From: Lachnospiraceae bacterium
Lineage (GTDB): Bacteria > Bacillota > Clostridia > Lachnospirales > Lachnospiraceae
DNA: 64,000 bases
Direction of reading: 5' to 3'
Assembly: GCA_015056795.1 (NCBI GenBank)
Contig: SVFO01000022.1
Coordinates: 1 to 64,000, forward strand
A program made the position numbers and the translations under genes. The notes below the pieces were generated by a model that searched no databases, was not told where the DNA came from, and was given only the letters and a program-made list of their open reading frames with translations. Below are positions 1-8,483 of the stretch, piece by piece. How positions within the stretch are numbered: position 1 is the first letter of the stretch; each line of letters opens with the position of its first letter.

Positions 1-9
1 CCATAATTG

Positions 10-105
10 TTTGGAAATTACATAGTAATTTCCAAATCCCGAATGAAATGAGGGACATGCCGTAAGGCATGCCATAAATGTCTGGAAATTACTTGGATTT
101 TTTTT
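10..105 (+). promoter_or_regulatory. Alternative hairpins upstream of first gene
   Basis: TTTGGAAATTAC at 10-21 pairs perfectly with 25-36 across a three-base loop. The segment 25-34 can also pair with TGGAAATTAC at 83-92, a direct copy of part of the first arm, and that second pairing is followed by a T-run at 98-105. A small CATGCC/GGCATG hairpin (56-61 with 66-71) lies between. The layout resembles an attenuator with mutually exclusive pairings, but it could equally be the terminator of a gene to the left. The pairings are visible; the function is inference. Confidence 0.35.
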
Positions 106-143
106 AGGAATGGGAGCGGGTCCGCCCGAATATAAATTGTGAT

Positions 144-920
144 ATGAATATTGTTGTCAGTGGATATAATATTAGTTATAAGATTACCGGAAGCGGCGAG
201 GAGACCGTGGTGATGCTCCAGGGCTGGGGCACGCACCTTGGCATGTATGACTCCGTAGCTTCCTCCATCAATGAGAAGTACCGTTTCGTCCAGTTTGATC
301 TGCCTGGCTTCGGCGCCAGTGATGAGCCGAGGGAGGCGTGGAACGTGGACGCTTACGCGGACTTCTTTTTGCAATTTATGGAGGCACTTGGAATCAAGAA
401 GGCGACCCTCATCGGACATTCCTATGGCGGACGCGTGATCATTAAGCTCGCAGCGCGGGAGAACCTGCCTTTTGAAATCACGAGAATTGTCCTGATCGAC
501 AGTGCTGGCATCCTGCCCAAGAAAACCTTTTCCCAAAAGGTCAGGATTCGAAAGTATAAGATGCTCAAGGGAATCCTCAACATGAAGATCATTTATGCGC
601 TTTTCCCTGAGCTCATTGATGACTGGAGAAATCGTCAGGGCTCCGCGGATTATCGCGCGGCATCTCCCATGATGCGAAAATGCCTTGTCATGGCGGTGAA
701 TGAGGATTTGACCGACCTGCTTCCCAAGATTAAACAAGATACGCTCCTGATCTGGGGCGACAAGGACACTGCAACGCCCATCAGCGACGCAAAAATCATG
801 GAGGAAAAGCTCCCTAGCTCTGGCCTGGCCGTGCTCTCTGGCGCGGGACATTTCTCCTTCCTCGAGCAGCCTCAGATTTTCCGTAATATCATGCGGGCCT
901 ATTTCGAAGTGAAACCTTGA
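144..920 (+). CDS. Alpha/beta hydrolase
   Basis: This 258-residue protein is a cytoplasmic alpha/beta-hydrolase of unknown substrate. The nucleophile elbow GHSYGG places the catalytic serine at residue 93, the acid is probably in WGDKD (Asp206 or Asp208), and the histidine is His236 in GAGHFSF. The oxyanion region is LQGWGTH near residue 25. The length is normal for the family and there is no signal peptide. The ATG at 144 has no close Shine-Dalgarno sequence, since the nearest GGGAG ends more than 25 bases upstream, so the start is less certain than the frame. It could be an esterase, a lactonase or a menaquinone-pathway-like hydrolase. Confidence 0.85.
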   Translation: MNIVVSGYNISYKITGSGEETVVMLQGWGTHLGMYDSVASSINEKYRFVQFDLPGFGASDEPREAWNVDAYADFFLQFMEALGIKKATLIGHSYGGRVIIKLAARENLPFEITRIVLIDSAGILPKKTFSQKVRIRKYKMLKGILNMKIIYALFPELIDDWRNRQGSADYRAASPMMRKCLVMAVNEDLTDLLPKIKQDTLLIWGDKDTATPISDAKIMEEKLPSSGLAVLSGAGHFSFLEQPQIFRNIMRAYFEVKP

Positions 921-982
921 CATGCTCTGCACATGAGTGAGTTAATCCGAACCCACCAGAGAATAAAGAAAGCTTATATGGT

Positions 983-1010
983 TGGTTTGTAGCTACCAAA
1001 CCATGGAGGT
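983..1010 (+). promoter_or_regulatory. Hairpin abutting the Mur ligase ribosome binding site
   Basis: TGGTTTG at 983-989 pairs with CAAACCA at 997-1003, directly before GGAGGT at 1005-1010, which is the Shine-Dalgarno sequence of the gene starting at 1022. The hairpin may influence translation or mRNA stability, but nothing else in the sequence supports a specific role. Confidence 0.3.
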
Positions 1011-1021
1011 AGTAAGTAATC

Positions 1022-2776
1022 ATGATTTTTAGAACCATCATCGCGGCAGTTTTGGCCATTCCTGCCTACTGCTACGCTCTGAGATACAACATGCATATGT
1101 TCCAGCTCAATGGATACAAGAACGACGAGCATCCGAAGTGGCTTCGAAAGAACCTTCGGCAGCAGTGGCTTCTTGTATTTACTGGTGTTTTGGGAATTCT
1201 TAGAATTTTGGCTTCGCTGATTCCTGATGGCATGGGACGAAGCATCGCCCTTTGGACGACGGATGTCCTAACCATCCTGACGCTCCTTTTGGTACGCCTT
1301 GTGTATCGTGCCATGAAGCGCTTGAACACGAAATCGAAATTTAATTATACGCCCCGCGTAAAGCGTATGATTACGACGATTGTCGTCATCACCGCGATTG
1401 CGATCATCGTCAGCATCCTCGTGCCGATGCTGTTGGAAAAGAAAGCATCTAGTAGTGGATTGTTTGACGTCATAACGGGGTGGAGCCTGTTCTCCAACGA
1501 TGCGCAGGCGGGCTTTCCAGGCTTCCTGACGGGAGTTTTCTTACTGCTCATTTCGCTCCAGCTAGTGTTCAACATGATTTCAAATGTCATCAACCGACCG
1601 ATTGAAAAGGGCGTGAATCAGCACTATATCAACGATGCGAAAAGAATCCTTAAGAGCGTGCCAGGCTTGCAGATCATCGGCGTCACGGGAAGCTATGGCA
1701 AGACAAGCGTCAAGTTCTACCTGCAGACACTGTTGCAGGGCAAGTATAACGTGCTCGTAACGCCTGAGAGCTATAATACTCCCATGGGCATTGTAAAAAC
1801 TATCCGAGGCTCCTTGAAGCCCACGCACGAGATTTTTATCTGTGAGATGGGCGCGCGCCATGTCGGCGACATCAAGGAGGACACGGATATCGTGCATCCT
1901 CATCACGGCGTGATCACCTCCGTGGGACCGCAGCACCTTGAAACCTTCCACAGCATGGAGAACATCCAAAAGACCAAGTTTGAGTTGGCAGATTGTCTTC
2001 CTGAGGGTGGTAAGCTCTTCCTGAACGGTGACAACGAATATATTCAGGAGCAGGCGAAGCTCTACAAAAACAAATTTTTCTATTACTCCGACATAGATGC
2101 AGGTGCAAGCCGAAGGGCGGAGGACAAGGCGGAGGATCCCTCCGTGCATCATTCTACGGAAGCGGAGCGCGCAGCGGGATATTGCGCCAAGGACATTGCT
2201 GTTTCCCAGATGGGTACGGAATTTACCGTGACCACGCCGAATGGTGAGGAGGAGCGCTTCCAGATGAAGCTGGTCGGCGCACACAATGTAATAAATGTGG
2301 TCGGTGCCATTTCCGTGGCGCATCAGTTCGGCATGTCCCTCAAGGAATTAAAGATTCCCGTGCGCCGTATTCAACCTGTGGAGCACCGCATGCAAATGCG
2401 TGAGCAGGGGAATGTTACCATCATTGATGATGCATACAATTCCAATCCTGTCGGCTCCAAGGCGGCCGTAGAGACCCTTGCCATGTTTGATGGCATTCGC
2501 ATCCTTGTGACGCCTGGCATGGTAGAGCTTGGCAAGAAGGAAGAGGAATACAATTATAAGTTTGGAACCTATGCAGCAGAATGCTGTGACTATATTCTGA
2601 TCGTGGGAAAGAAGAACCGCGAATCTATCCGCAAGGGTGTCCTTAGCAAGAACTTCCCCGAGGAAAAATGTATCTGTGTCGACAAGCTTGAAGAGGCCAT
2701 GACCTATGCCTATTCCATCAAGGGTCAGGGACATAAATACATTCTACTCGAGAATGACCTCCCTGACAACTACTAA
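1022..2776 (+). CDS. Membrane-anchored Mur ligase (MurF-like)
   Basis: This 584-residue protein has about 190 N-terminal residues with several hydrophobic segments (roughly 1-20, 46-68, 80-95, 116-138, 166-190), followed by a Mur ligase. The ATP loop is GVTGSYGKTSV at 220-230, HN lies at 421-422, and the C-terminal domain has VEHRMQ and IDDAYNSNP (468-476), as in MurF. MurF adds D-Ala-D-Ala to UDP-MurNAc-tripeptide. The D-Ala-D-Ala ligase two genes on fits that role. The membrane anchor is not part of ordinary MurF, which is usually near 450 residues, so this is a paralogous or membrane-tethered form. The start is set by GGAGGT 11 bases upstream. Confidence 0.82.
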   Translation: MIFRTIIAAVLAIPAYCYALRYNMHMFQLNGYKNDEHPKWLRKNLRQQWLLVFTGVLGILRILASLIPDGMGRSIALWTTDVLTILTLLLVRLVYRAMKRLNTKSKFNYTPRVKRMITTIVVITAIAIIVSILVPMLLEKKASSSGLFDVITGWSLFSNDAQAGFPGFLTGVFLLLISLQLVFNMISNVINRPIEKGVNQHYINDAKRILKSVPGLQIIGVTGSYGKTSVKFYLQTLLQGKYNVLVTPESYNTPMGIVKTIRGSLKPTHEIFICEMGARHVGDIKEDTDIVHPHHGVITSVGPQHLETFHSMENIQKTKFELADCLPEGGKLFLNGDNEYIQEQAKLYKNKFFYYSDIDAGASRRAEDKAEDPSVHHSTEAERAAGYCAKDIAVSQMGTEFTVTTPNGEEERFQMKLVGAHNVINVVGAISVAHQFGMSLKELKIPVRRIQPVEHRMQMREQGNVTIIDDAYNSNPVGSKAAVETLAMFDGIRILVTPGMVELGKKEEEYNYKFGTYAAECCDYILIVGKKNRESIRKGVLSKNFPEEKCICVDKLEEAMTYAYSIKGQGHKYILLENDLPDNY

Positions 2777-2857
2777 ACGAGTTCCATAACTGACAGGAAA
2801 GCAAAAGGCGACTTGCAGTATGGTTATGTGAGATAGGCTGAAAAAACAAATGGATGA

Positions 2858-3550
2858 TTGAATCATGACAGGAAAGTGACAGAAGAAATGGTTGATGAAG
2901 CAAGGGATGAGAAAGCCCAAGATGAGCTTGCATGGGAGCCCTTAAAGACGGAGCATCTTGTGCGAGATCGATGGATGGATTTTCGAAGGGAAGAATATTT
3001 GATGCCTGATGGCACCACGTTTTCTCCCTTTTACAATTATAGCAAGCGAGATTACGCCGTGATTCTTGCCCGCGATGAGGAGGGCAAGTACCTTTGCGTT
3101 AGACAGTATCGTCACGGAATTCGGAAGGTCACCACGGAATTTGTGGCTGGTGGTCTGGAGTATGCGGCTGGTGAGGCAGAAATGACTGGTGGGCCAGATT
3201 CCAAGGCTGGCGCGCAGAAGCTGCTTCCTGGCATGGCTGAGATAGTTTATGAAGATGCCTTAGACGCTGCAAAGCGGGAGCTGTTGGAGGAAACGGGTTA
3301 TGAGTCCGACGACTGGGAGAAGCTAATTACGATTCCCTCCCATGCAACCCTGTCAGATGATTACGTGCATGTGTTTGTTGCTCAGAATTGTCGCAGGGTA
3401 TCAGACCAAGGACTGGATGATACGGAATTTCTAAATGTCGTGCGCCTTACGGCAGAAGAGTTGGAGGCACTGATTGCGGCGGGAGAATTTCAGCAATGCG
3501 TACATGTAATGACCTGGTATATGGCGAAGGACAAGGGGCTCCTTTCGTAA
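2858..3550 (+). CDS. NUDIX hydrolase with interrupted NUDIX box
   Basis: This is a 230-residue NUDIX protein, probably an ADP-ribose or nucleotide-sugar pyrophosphatase. The box begins AGGLEYAAGE (97-106) and ends AAKRELLEETGY (137-148), but about 25 residues rich in Gly, Ala and Pro are inserted between the two halves. The metal-binding REL-x-EE-x-G core is intact. The start shown is TTG; in-frame GTG at 2876 and ATG at 2888 are alternatives, and no site has a strong ribosome binding site. It lies between the Mur ligase and ddl on the same strand, so co-transcription is likely, but a cell-wall role is not shown. Confidence 0.8.
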   Translation: MNHDRKVTEEMVDEARDEKAQDELAWEPLKTEHLVRDRWMDFRREEYLMPDGTTFSPFYNYSKRDYAVILARDEEGKYLCVRQYRHGIRKVTTEFVAGGLEYAAGEAEMTGGPDSKAGAQKLLPGMAEIVYEDALDAAKRELLEETGYESDDWEKLITIPSHATLSDDYVHVFVAQNCRRVSDQGLDDTEFLNVVRLTAEELEALIAAGEFQQCVHVMTWYMAKDKGLLS

Positions 3551-3638
3551 AGACAGGTTGGCAAAGCAATCTGCGGAAAAGAAAAGAGAATTTCCATGGA
3601 AAACAGAATGTTAAGATAGAGGATGGAGGAAGTTTGAA

Positions 3639-4823
3639 ATGAAGACGAAAGTTGCATTAATGTTTGGCGGAAAGAGCGTAGAGCATGAGGTTTCCGTCAT
3701 TTCCGGCATTCAGGCGTACCTGAGCATGGATACGGAGAAATATGAGGTAATTCCCGTATATCTGACCAAAAAGAATGAGATGTATATCGGCGAGAAGATC
3801 GGTCAGATCGAGTCCTATAAGAATATCGGAGAGCTTCTGAAAAACTCCCAGCGTGTGATCATGCTCAACGAGAATGACAAGGTATCCCTCGTGCCGCATC
3901 CGCCTAAAAAATTTGGCAAGAACACGCCGATTGACATCGACATTATCTTTCCCGTGGTACATGGCACGAATGTTGAGGATGGTGCGTTGCAGGGCTACTT
4001 TAAGACCCTTGGTATTCCCTTCGTTGGATGTGACGTAACGGCCTCTGCCATCGGCATGGATAAGTTTGTGATGAAGACCGTTTTGAAGGAATATGACGTT
4101 CCCGTGTTAGATGCGAGTCTGTATGTTCTGGCAGATTATGCTGACATGGAAGGCCTGATGGACAAGATCGAGAAGAAGTTTGGTTATCCCGTGATTATCA
4201 AGCCCGTTAACCTCGGTTCCAGCGTTGGCATCAGCGTTGCAAAGACGCGCGTGGAGCTCGCAAATTCCATTGACGATGCCTTCCGTTATAGCACAAAGAT
4301 CCTTGTGGAGCACGCGATTTCCAGCCTTCGTGAGATCAACTGTGCTGTACTTGGCGATGAGAATGAGGCCATTGCCTCCGAGTGCGAGGAACCCTTGCAT
4401 ACCAAGGACATTTTAAGCTATGAGGATAAATACGTAAGCAATGCCAAGGGGAGTGGCTCCAAGGGCATGGCGAGCGTTGCAAGAAAGATTCCCGCAGATC
4501 TCACGCCTGAAAAGCGCGAGGAGGTGCGCGAGCTTGCAGTTCGTTCCTTCAAGGCCCTGGGCTGTAATGGCGTTGCCAGAATTGACTTCATGATTGATGA
4601 GGATACGGGCAAGCTTTATTTCAACGAAATCAATACCATTCCTGGTTCCCTGGCATTCTATCTCTGGGAGCCCATTGGCATTCCCTATAAGGAGCTGCTC
4701 GATCGCATGATCCAGCTTGCCTTTAAGAGACAAAGAACCGAGACGGCCTTAACCTTTACCTTTGACACGAACATACTGAACTCCGCAAGCTTTGGCGGAA
4801 GCAAGGGTGGTGCGAAGCTCTAG
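3639..4823 (+). CDS. ddl: D-alanine--D-alanine ligase
   Basis: This ATP-grasp ligase makes D-Ala-D-Ala for peptidoglycan in the cytoplasm. Family motifs are FGGKSVEHEVS (9-19), NLGSSVGIS (191-199), SYEDKY (260-265) and NEINTIPGS (329-337). Tyr261 in the omega loop is the residue type found in true D-Ala-D-Ala ligases; D-Ala-D-Lac ligases have no such tyrosine. At 394 residues it is slightly longer than usual because of a C-terminal tail after residue 370. GGAGG lies about 11 bases before the ATG. It sits between the NUDIX gene and a VanX-like dipeptidase. Confidence 0.93.
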   Translation: MKTKVALMFGGKSVEHEVSVISGIQAYLSMDTEKYEVIPVYLTKKNEMYIGEKIGQIESYKNIGELLKNSQRVIMLNENDKVSLVPHPPKKFGKNTPIDIDIIFPVVHGTNVEDGALQGYFKTLGIPFVGCDVTASAIGMDKFVMKTVLKEYDVPVLDASLYVLADYADMEGLMDKIEKKFGYPVIIKPVNLGSSVGISVAKTRVELANSIDDAFRYSTKILVEHAISSLREINCAVLGDENEAIASECEEPLHTKDILSYEDKYVSNAKGSGSKGMASVARKIPADLTPEKREEVRELAVRSFKALGCNGVARIDFMIDEDTGKLYFNEINTIPGSLAFYLWEPIGIPYKELLDRMIQLAFKRQRTETALTFTFDTNILNSASFGGSKGGAKL

Positions 4824-4881
4824 TTCGGATGGAGCTTTGGAACGATTTGAAGTAAATCATGGAAGGGGTTGACGATAGAGG

Positions 4882-5613
4882 ATGATAAGCCAATCGTGCA
4901 AGATCCCCAGCGTTGAAGATCCCGCCAGATATACCGTGCGGGAGTTTCAACGGTCCGATCTTGTAGAAATCACTTCAAATGAAAAAATCGACGTATGCAT
5001 GCAATATCCATTGCTGGGCATGAAGAACGCAGAGGTGCAGTGCCTTCTGCGGAAGGAAGCGGCAGAAAAGCTTTATGAGGCTGCGGCGAAGCTTCCAAAG
5101 GGATGGCGCTTTCGGATCTGGGATGCATGGCGTCCCTTTGCCCTGCAGCATGAGCTGTATGAAACCTATTCCAAGGACATCATTCGCGATTTTGGTTTGG
5201 AGAAGGTTTCCGAGGAGGAGAGAAATGCCGTGATACGGGGCTTTGTCTCCGATCCAATTCCAGACCGTGAAATTCCCCCGGTGCATACCACAGGTGGTGC
5301 CATTGACCTGACCATTTTGGATGTCGACGGCAAGGAACTGGACATGGGAACGGGCTTTGATGCCTTTACGGAAAAGACGCGGACAGACTATTTTGAAGCA
5401 TCGAATCATATAGAGGAGGCGGATAGGATTCGTGAGAATCGGCGCCTTTTATATGGCCTTATGACGGACGCAGGCTTTACGAATTTGCCATCGGAGTGGT
5501 GGCATTATGATTACGGAGATCGTTTTTGGGCTTATTATAACCATTGTCCTGCGATCTATGGCGGTGTTTTTACAAAGGAGGAAATCCATGGCTTCGGAGA
5601 CAAACACGAATGA
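4882..5613 (+). CDS. D-alanyl-D-alanine dipeptidase (VanX/DdpX family)
   Basis: This is a zinc peptidase of family M15D that cleaves D-Ala-D-Ala. Zinc ligands and catalytic residues keep VanX spacing: His135 and Asp142 in HTTGGAID, Glu205 and His208 in EWWH, and Arg84 in DAWRP. There is no signal peptide, so it should act in the cytoplasm on free dipeptide. It directly follows ddl, which makes the same dipeptide, so the pair could balance or recycle it. There is no D-lactate dehydrogenase or D-Ala-D-Lac ligase nearby, so this is not a vancomycin-resistance operon. Its 3' end overlaps the next gene by 26 bases. Confidence 0.88.
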   Translation: MISQSCKIPSVEDPARYTVREFQRSDLVEITSNEKIDVCMQYPLLGMKNAEVQCLLRKEAAEKLYEAAAKLPKGWRFRIWDAWRPFALQHELYETYSKDIIRDFGLEKVSEEERNAVIRGFVSDPIPDREIPPVHTTGGAIDLTILDVDGKELDMGTGFDAFTEKTRTDYFEASNHIEEADRIRENRRLLYGLMTDAGFTNLPSEWWHYDYGDRFWAYYNHCPAIYGGVFTKEEIHGFGDKHE

Positions 5614-7015
5614 TAAGCGCGTAAACGCGCATGATTCAGAGCAGAAAAAGAAAATCAATAAGCAGAATAAAAAGCTGGGATACATTTTACTGTATGCGAC
5701 AGTTTTGATTCTGATTATTTTGGGTGAAATCTTTTTGTTCGTCAGCGATCCTGATGCATCCTTGATGGATCTTTTGAAGGATACCGTGGGCAACCTCATG
5801 GGTGTGTTGGCAGCCTTTCTCGTGTTTGACATTGCGCATGAATGGATGTCAAAGGAGAGCTATGCATCCGAGATTTCTGAGCAGATTCTGGACACGCTCA
5901 TGTATCATCCTGAGGCTATGGAGCTTTATGAGAATGACCAGAAAAAGGTCTTTGTCAATGCCTTTATCGGCTCCATCGTAAACGATAAGGATGCCGCAGA
6001 AATGATTGAAAATCATCTGGAGACCTATCTGCTCACGCCAGAGGATTTTAAGCAAAAGAGCTATCTGACCGCAGGTGATTGCCGCATCAAGACGGCCTTC
6101 TCGTATCGCTTTGTACTCGAGACCGAGCGCACGCAGGCCTTTCAAGCACTTCGCACAGATTCAAACAGAGATCCCTATTTCTATGTACAAGAGGAATTAA
6201 ATTATACCGTAAAATACCTAGATCAAAAGGGCAATAACATGAACAGCGAGTTCGTGAAGATTGGGCTGATCTATGACAACGGCGGATTGGATGCCTTTCT
6301 TCGCGGCAGTAAAAACGGAGAAGAAAGAGAGGTCTTCAAGAACTGTATTTTCCGTGAGATTCTGGACATTGACGCACAGGACAAAGCCATCTTTAAGGAG
6401 CTGCAGGATCAGGATCACTCTGCAGAGCTGCGTGCCCTGGCACACAGAATGTTCCGTCCTCATTTGACCATTGACCGCACGAAGGGCGAACTGTATGACG
6501 TACAGGTGGGCTCCTATAAGGGACGCGATTATGGCCTTCTCTTTACCTTTAAGGTGGCACATGACCAGTCGTTAATGGAGCATGATGTATCCCTGATTTT
6601 CCATATGCCCAAGCGCTGGGATAGCATTATTGAGGTTGCGCTTGTGGATCCTACTAAGGATCCTCAGATTTCCATCAGCTACAACGAGGATGCCATGGAC
6701 GTGGAAATGTACTCCTTCCTGAATAAGGGAGATGCTTCCTCCTATGACAATACGCTGGAGGAGGAGAACGGCGTTTATAGCATCGCCCTCTCCAATGAAT
6801 GGGTTTACCCTATGAGTGGCGTAGTATTCTTCGTGAGAAAGGATGCACGCGTTCGGGCAAAGGAGGAAGCCCTTCGTGCAGAAGCACCAATGGAAAAGAA
6901 GCAACCAGACGACAGAGCGCAGGTAGAGGAAAAGGCGCAGGATAAGAAACAGGCTGCGTCTGGTGAAGCCAGAACCTTTGCAGGAAATGGTGAGAAAGTT
7001 CCGAGCGGAAGATAA
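5588..7015 (+). CDS. Two-TM membrane protein of unknown function
   Basis: This 475-residue protein has two predicted membrane helices (about 30-52 and 66-82), then a soluble region of about 350 residues and a charged Gln/Glu/Lys-rich tail. I do not recognise the soluble domain. The start at 5588 is chosen because AAAGGAGG (5574-5581) precedes it by six bases; the open frame extends further upstream inside the dipeptidase gene. The overlap with the dipeptidase suggests translational coupling and so a common operon with the cell-wall genes. Confidence 0.7.
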   Translation: MASETNTNDKRVNAHDSEQKKKINKQNKKLGYILLYATVLILIILGEIFLFVSDPDASLMDLLKDTVGNLMGVLAAFLVFDIAHEWMSKESYASEISEQILDTLMYHPEAMELYENDQKKVFVNAFIGSIVNDKDAAEMIENHLETYLLTPEDFKQKSYLTAGDCRIKTAFSYRFVLETERTQAFQALRTDSNRDPYFYVQEELNYTVKYLDQKGNNMNSEFVKIGLIYDNGGLDAFLRGSKNGEEREVFKNCIFREILDIDAQDKAIFKELQDQDHSAELRALAHRMFRPHLTIDRTKGELYDVQVGSYKGRDYGLLFTFKVAHDQSLMEHDVSLIFHMPKRWDSIIEVALVDPTKDPQISISYNEDAMDVEMYSFLNKGDASSYDNTLEEENGVYSIALSNEWVYPMSGVVFFVRKDARVRAKEEALRAEAPMEKKQPDDRAQVEEKAQDKKQAASGEARTFAGNGEKVPSGR

Positions 7016-7137
7016 TCCATTTGCCAATCGTGCAAGTAAGATTTGACAGTGGGACAAGCACGGGATTGAGAAGCAACGAGCGAGAAAAGCATTATTTAAA
7101 CCTTGAGCCTGGCAGCAGACCTAGGAAGGGATACGAT

Positions 7138-7359
7138 ATGTTTGGAAAAAAGGGAAAGCCTGGAAAACCAGTGGTAGAATTTGATCCCGCGAACCAGATT
7201 GCTGTATTGAAATGCAGCATTTGCAATGGTGAGCAGGTGGCGGGTTTTAAGGACAAGAAGACAGGACATTTCACTGAGGTAGCCTTTATCAGAAGTCCGC
7301 AGGAGCTAAACGATTTTTTGCAGACCTATGGCATTAACGACATTGTGAAAGAGTATTAA
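7138..7359 (+). CDS. Small protein with CxxC motif
   Basis: This 73-residue protein starts at the ATG at 7138, preceded by GGAAGGG; the open frame reaches back to 7021 without a good ribosome binding site. It has KCSICNG (a Cys pair) and a C-terminal segment that looks like an alpha helix. It is cytoplasmic. I recognise no characterised family. It sits between the membrane protein and guaA, and the guaA promoter lies over its 3' end. Confidence 0.6.
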   Translation: MFGKKGKPGKPVVEFDPANQIAVLKCSICNGEQVAGFKDKKTGHFTEVAFIRSPQELNDFLQTYGINDIVKEY

Positions 7360-7371
7360 ACGTGCTATACT
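7343..7371 (+). promoter_or_regulatory. Promoter of guaA
   Basis: TTGTGA (7343-7348) and TATACT (7366-7371) are spaced by 17 bases, and the -10 is preceded by TG in the extended -10 position. It lies 70 bases before the guaA start. Confidence 0.65.
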
Positions 7372-7440
7372 ACTAATTAGGAAAAAAGCATGAAAATGCT
7401 TTGTAACGAAATCATAATACAAAAATCAAAGGAGGATAAC

Positions 7441-8421
7441 ATGGCAGACGTAAGACCGGAATCAATGGAAAGAATTACTACGCCCGAGCTCGCAAAGGCA
7501 TTTATTGATGAGCAGGTTGAGGCAGTGAAGAAGCAGGTGGGAGACAAGAAGGTGCTCCTTGCCCTGTCAGGAGGCGTTGACTCCTCCGTAGTAGCAGCCC
7601 TTCTCATCAAGGCGATCGGCAAGAATCTTGTGTGCGTGCACGTAAACCATGGTTTGCTGCGCAAGGGAGAGCCTGAGCAGGTAATCGAAGTATTTAAGAA
7701 TCAGATGGATGCAAACCTGATCTATATCGACGCAACTGATCGGTTCCTTGATAAACTTGCAGGCGTTGCTGAGCCCGAGAAGAAGCGTAAAATTATTGGC
7801 GAGGAATTCATCCGTGTGTTCGAGGAAGAAGCAAGAAAGCTGGATGACGTGGACTTCCTGGCGCAGGGAACCATCTATCCTGACATTCTGGAATCCGGTC
7901 CTGTAAAGGCACACCACAATGTTGGAGGACTTCCTGAGGACATTCATTTTGAAGGCCTCGTAGAGCCCATCAAGCTCTTGTTCAAGGATGAGGTCCGCGT
8001 GATCGGTCGCGAGCTTGGCCTGCCTACCGGCATGGTGGAGCGGCAGCCGTTCCCTGGCCCCGGACTTGGCGTGCGTTGCACCGGTGCCATCACCAGAGAC
8101 CGCCTTACCGCCCTTCGTGAGTCCGATGCGATCCTTCGTGAAGAATTTGCAAAGGCAGGCCTTGAAGGCAAGGTATGGCAGTACTTCACCATTGTTCCCG
8201 ACTATAAGTCCGTCGGCGTAAAGAATGGCCTCCGCAGCTTTGAGTGGCCCTGCATCATCCGTGCCGTTAACACCAAGGATGCCATGACCGCAACCATTGA
8301 GGAGATTCCCTACGCCCTCCTTGGCAAGATTGTCAGCCGCATCACCAGCGAAGTTCCTGGCATCAACAGAGTCCTCTATGATTTGACGCCGAAGCCCACT
8401 GGGACCATAGAGTGGGAATAA
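7441..8421 (+). CDS. guaA: GMP synthase, ATP-pyrophosphatase part only
   Basis: The enzyme converts XMP to GMP in the cytoplasm. The 326 residues start just before the ATP-PPase domain: the P-loop SGGVDSS is at 43-49, followed by the XMP-binding dimerisation domain and the conserved C-terminal end TIEWE. The class I glutamine amidotransferase domain that fills the first 190 or so residues of ordinary GuaA is absent, and no amidotransferase gene is adjacent. The protein may therefore use ammonia, or a separate glutaminase subunit encoded elsewhere, as in the archaeal two-subunit enzyme. AAAGGAGG with five bases to ATG at 7441 fixes the start. Confidence 0.9.
   Translation: MADVRPESMERITTPELAKAFIDEQVEAVKKQVGDKKVLLALSGGVDSSVVAALLIKAIGKNLVCVHVNHGLLRKGEPEQVIEVFKNQMDANLIYIDATDRFLDKLAGVAEPEKKRKIIGEEFIRVFEEEARKLDDVDFLAQGTIYPDILESGPVKAHHNVGGLPEDIHFEGLVEPIKLLFKDEVRVIGRELGLPTGMVERQPFPGPGLGVRCTGAITRDRLTALRESDAILREEFAKAGLEGKVWQYFTIVPDYKSVGVKNGLRSFEWPCIIRAVNTKDAMTATIEEIPYALLGKIVSRITSEVPGINRVLYDLTPKPTGTIEWE
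8404..8420 (+). repeat. Putative attachment site, left copy (guaA 3' end)
   Basis: ACCATAGAGTGGGAATA spans the last codons of guaA and recurs exactly at 19435-19451 in direct orientation. The 3' end of guaA is a known target for tyrosine-recombinase islands. No integrase gene is visible between the two copies. Confidence 0.6.
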
Positions 8422-8430
8422 CAAAAAACG

Positions 8431-8466
8431 ATGGAGAGCCTTGCAACATAAGGTTCTCCATTTTTC
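8431..8466. terminator. Bidirectional terminator between guaA and ptsI
   Basis: ATGGAGAGCCTT (8431-8442) pairs with AAGGTTCTCCAT (8450-8461) with one G-U pair. A T-run follows on the plus strand and an A-run precedes it, so it can end both guaA and the convergent sucrose operon. Confidence 0.85.
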
Positions 8467-8483
8467 ATTAAATCATTCAATTT

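Noticed and set aside
18..932. Long open frame on the minus strand (304 codons) over the first gene
   Set aside because: It lies entirely antisense to the alpha/beta hydrolase, whose motifs are clear; the minus-strand translation has no recognisable family and no ribosome binding site.
3639..5613. A vancomycin-resistance operon (ligase plus VanX)
   Set aside because: There is no VanH-type dehydrogenase and no VanRS pair, and the ligase has the tyrosine typical of D-Ala-D-Ala specificity.
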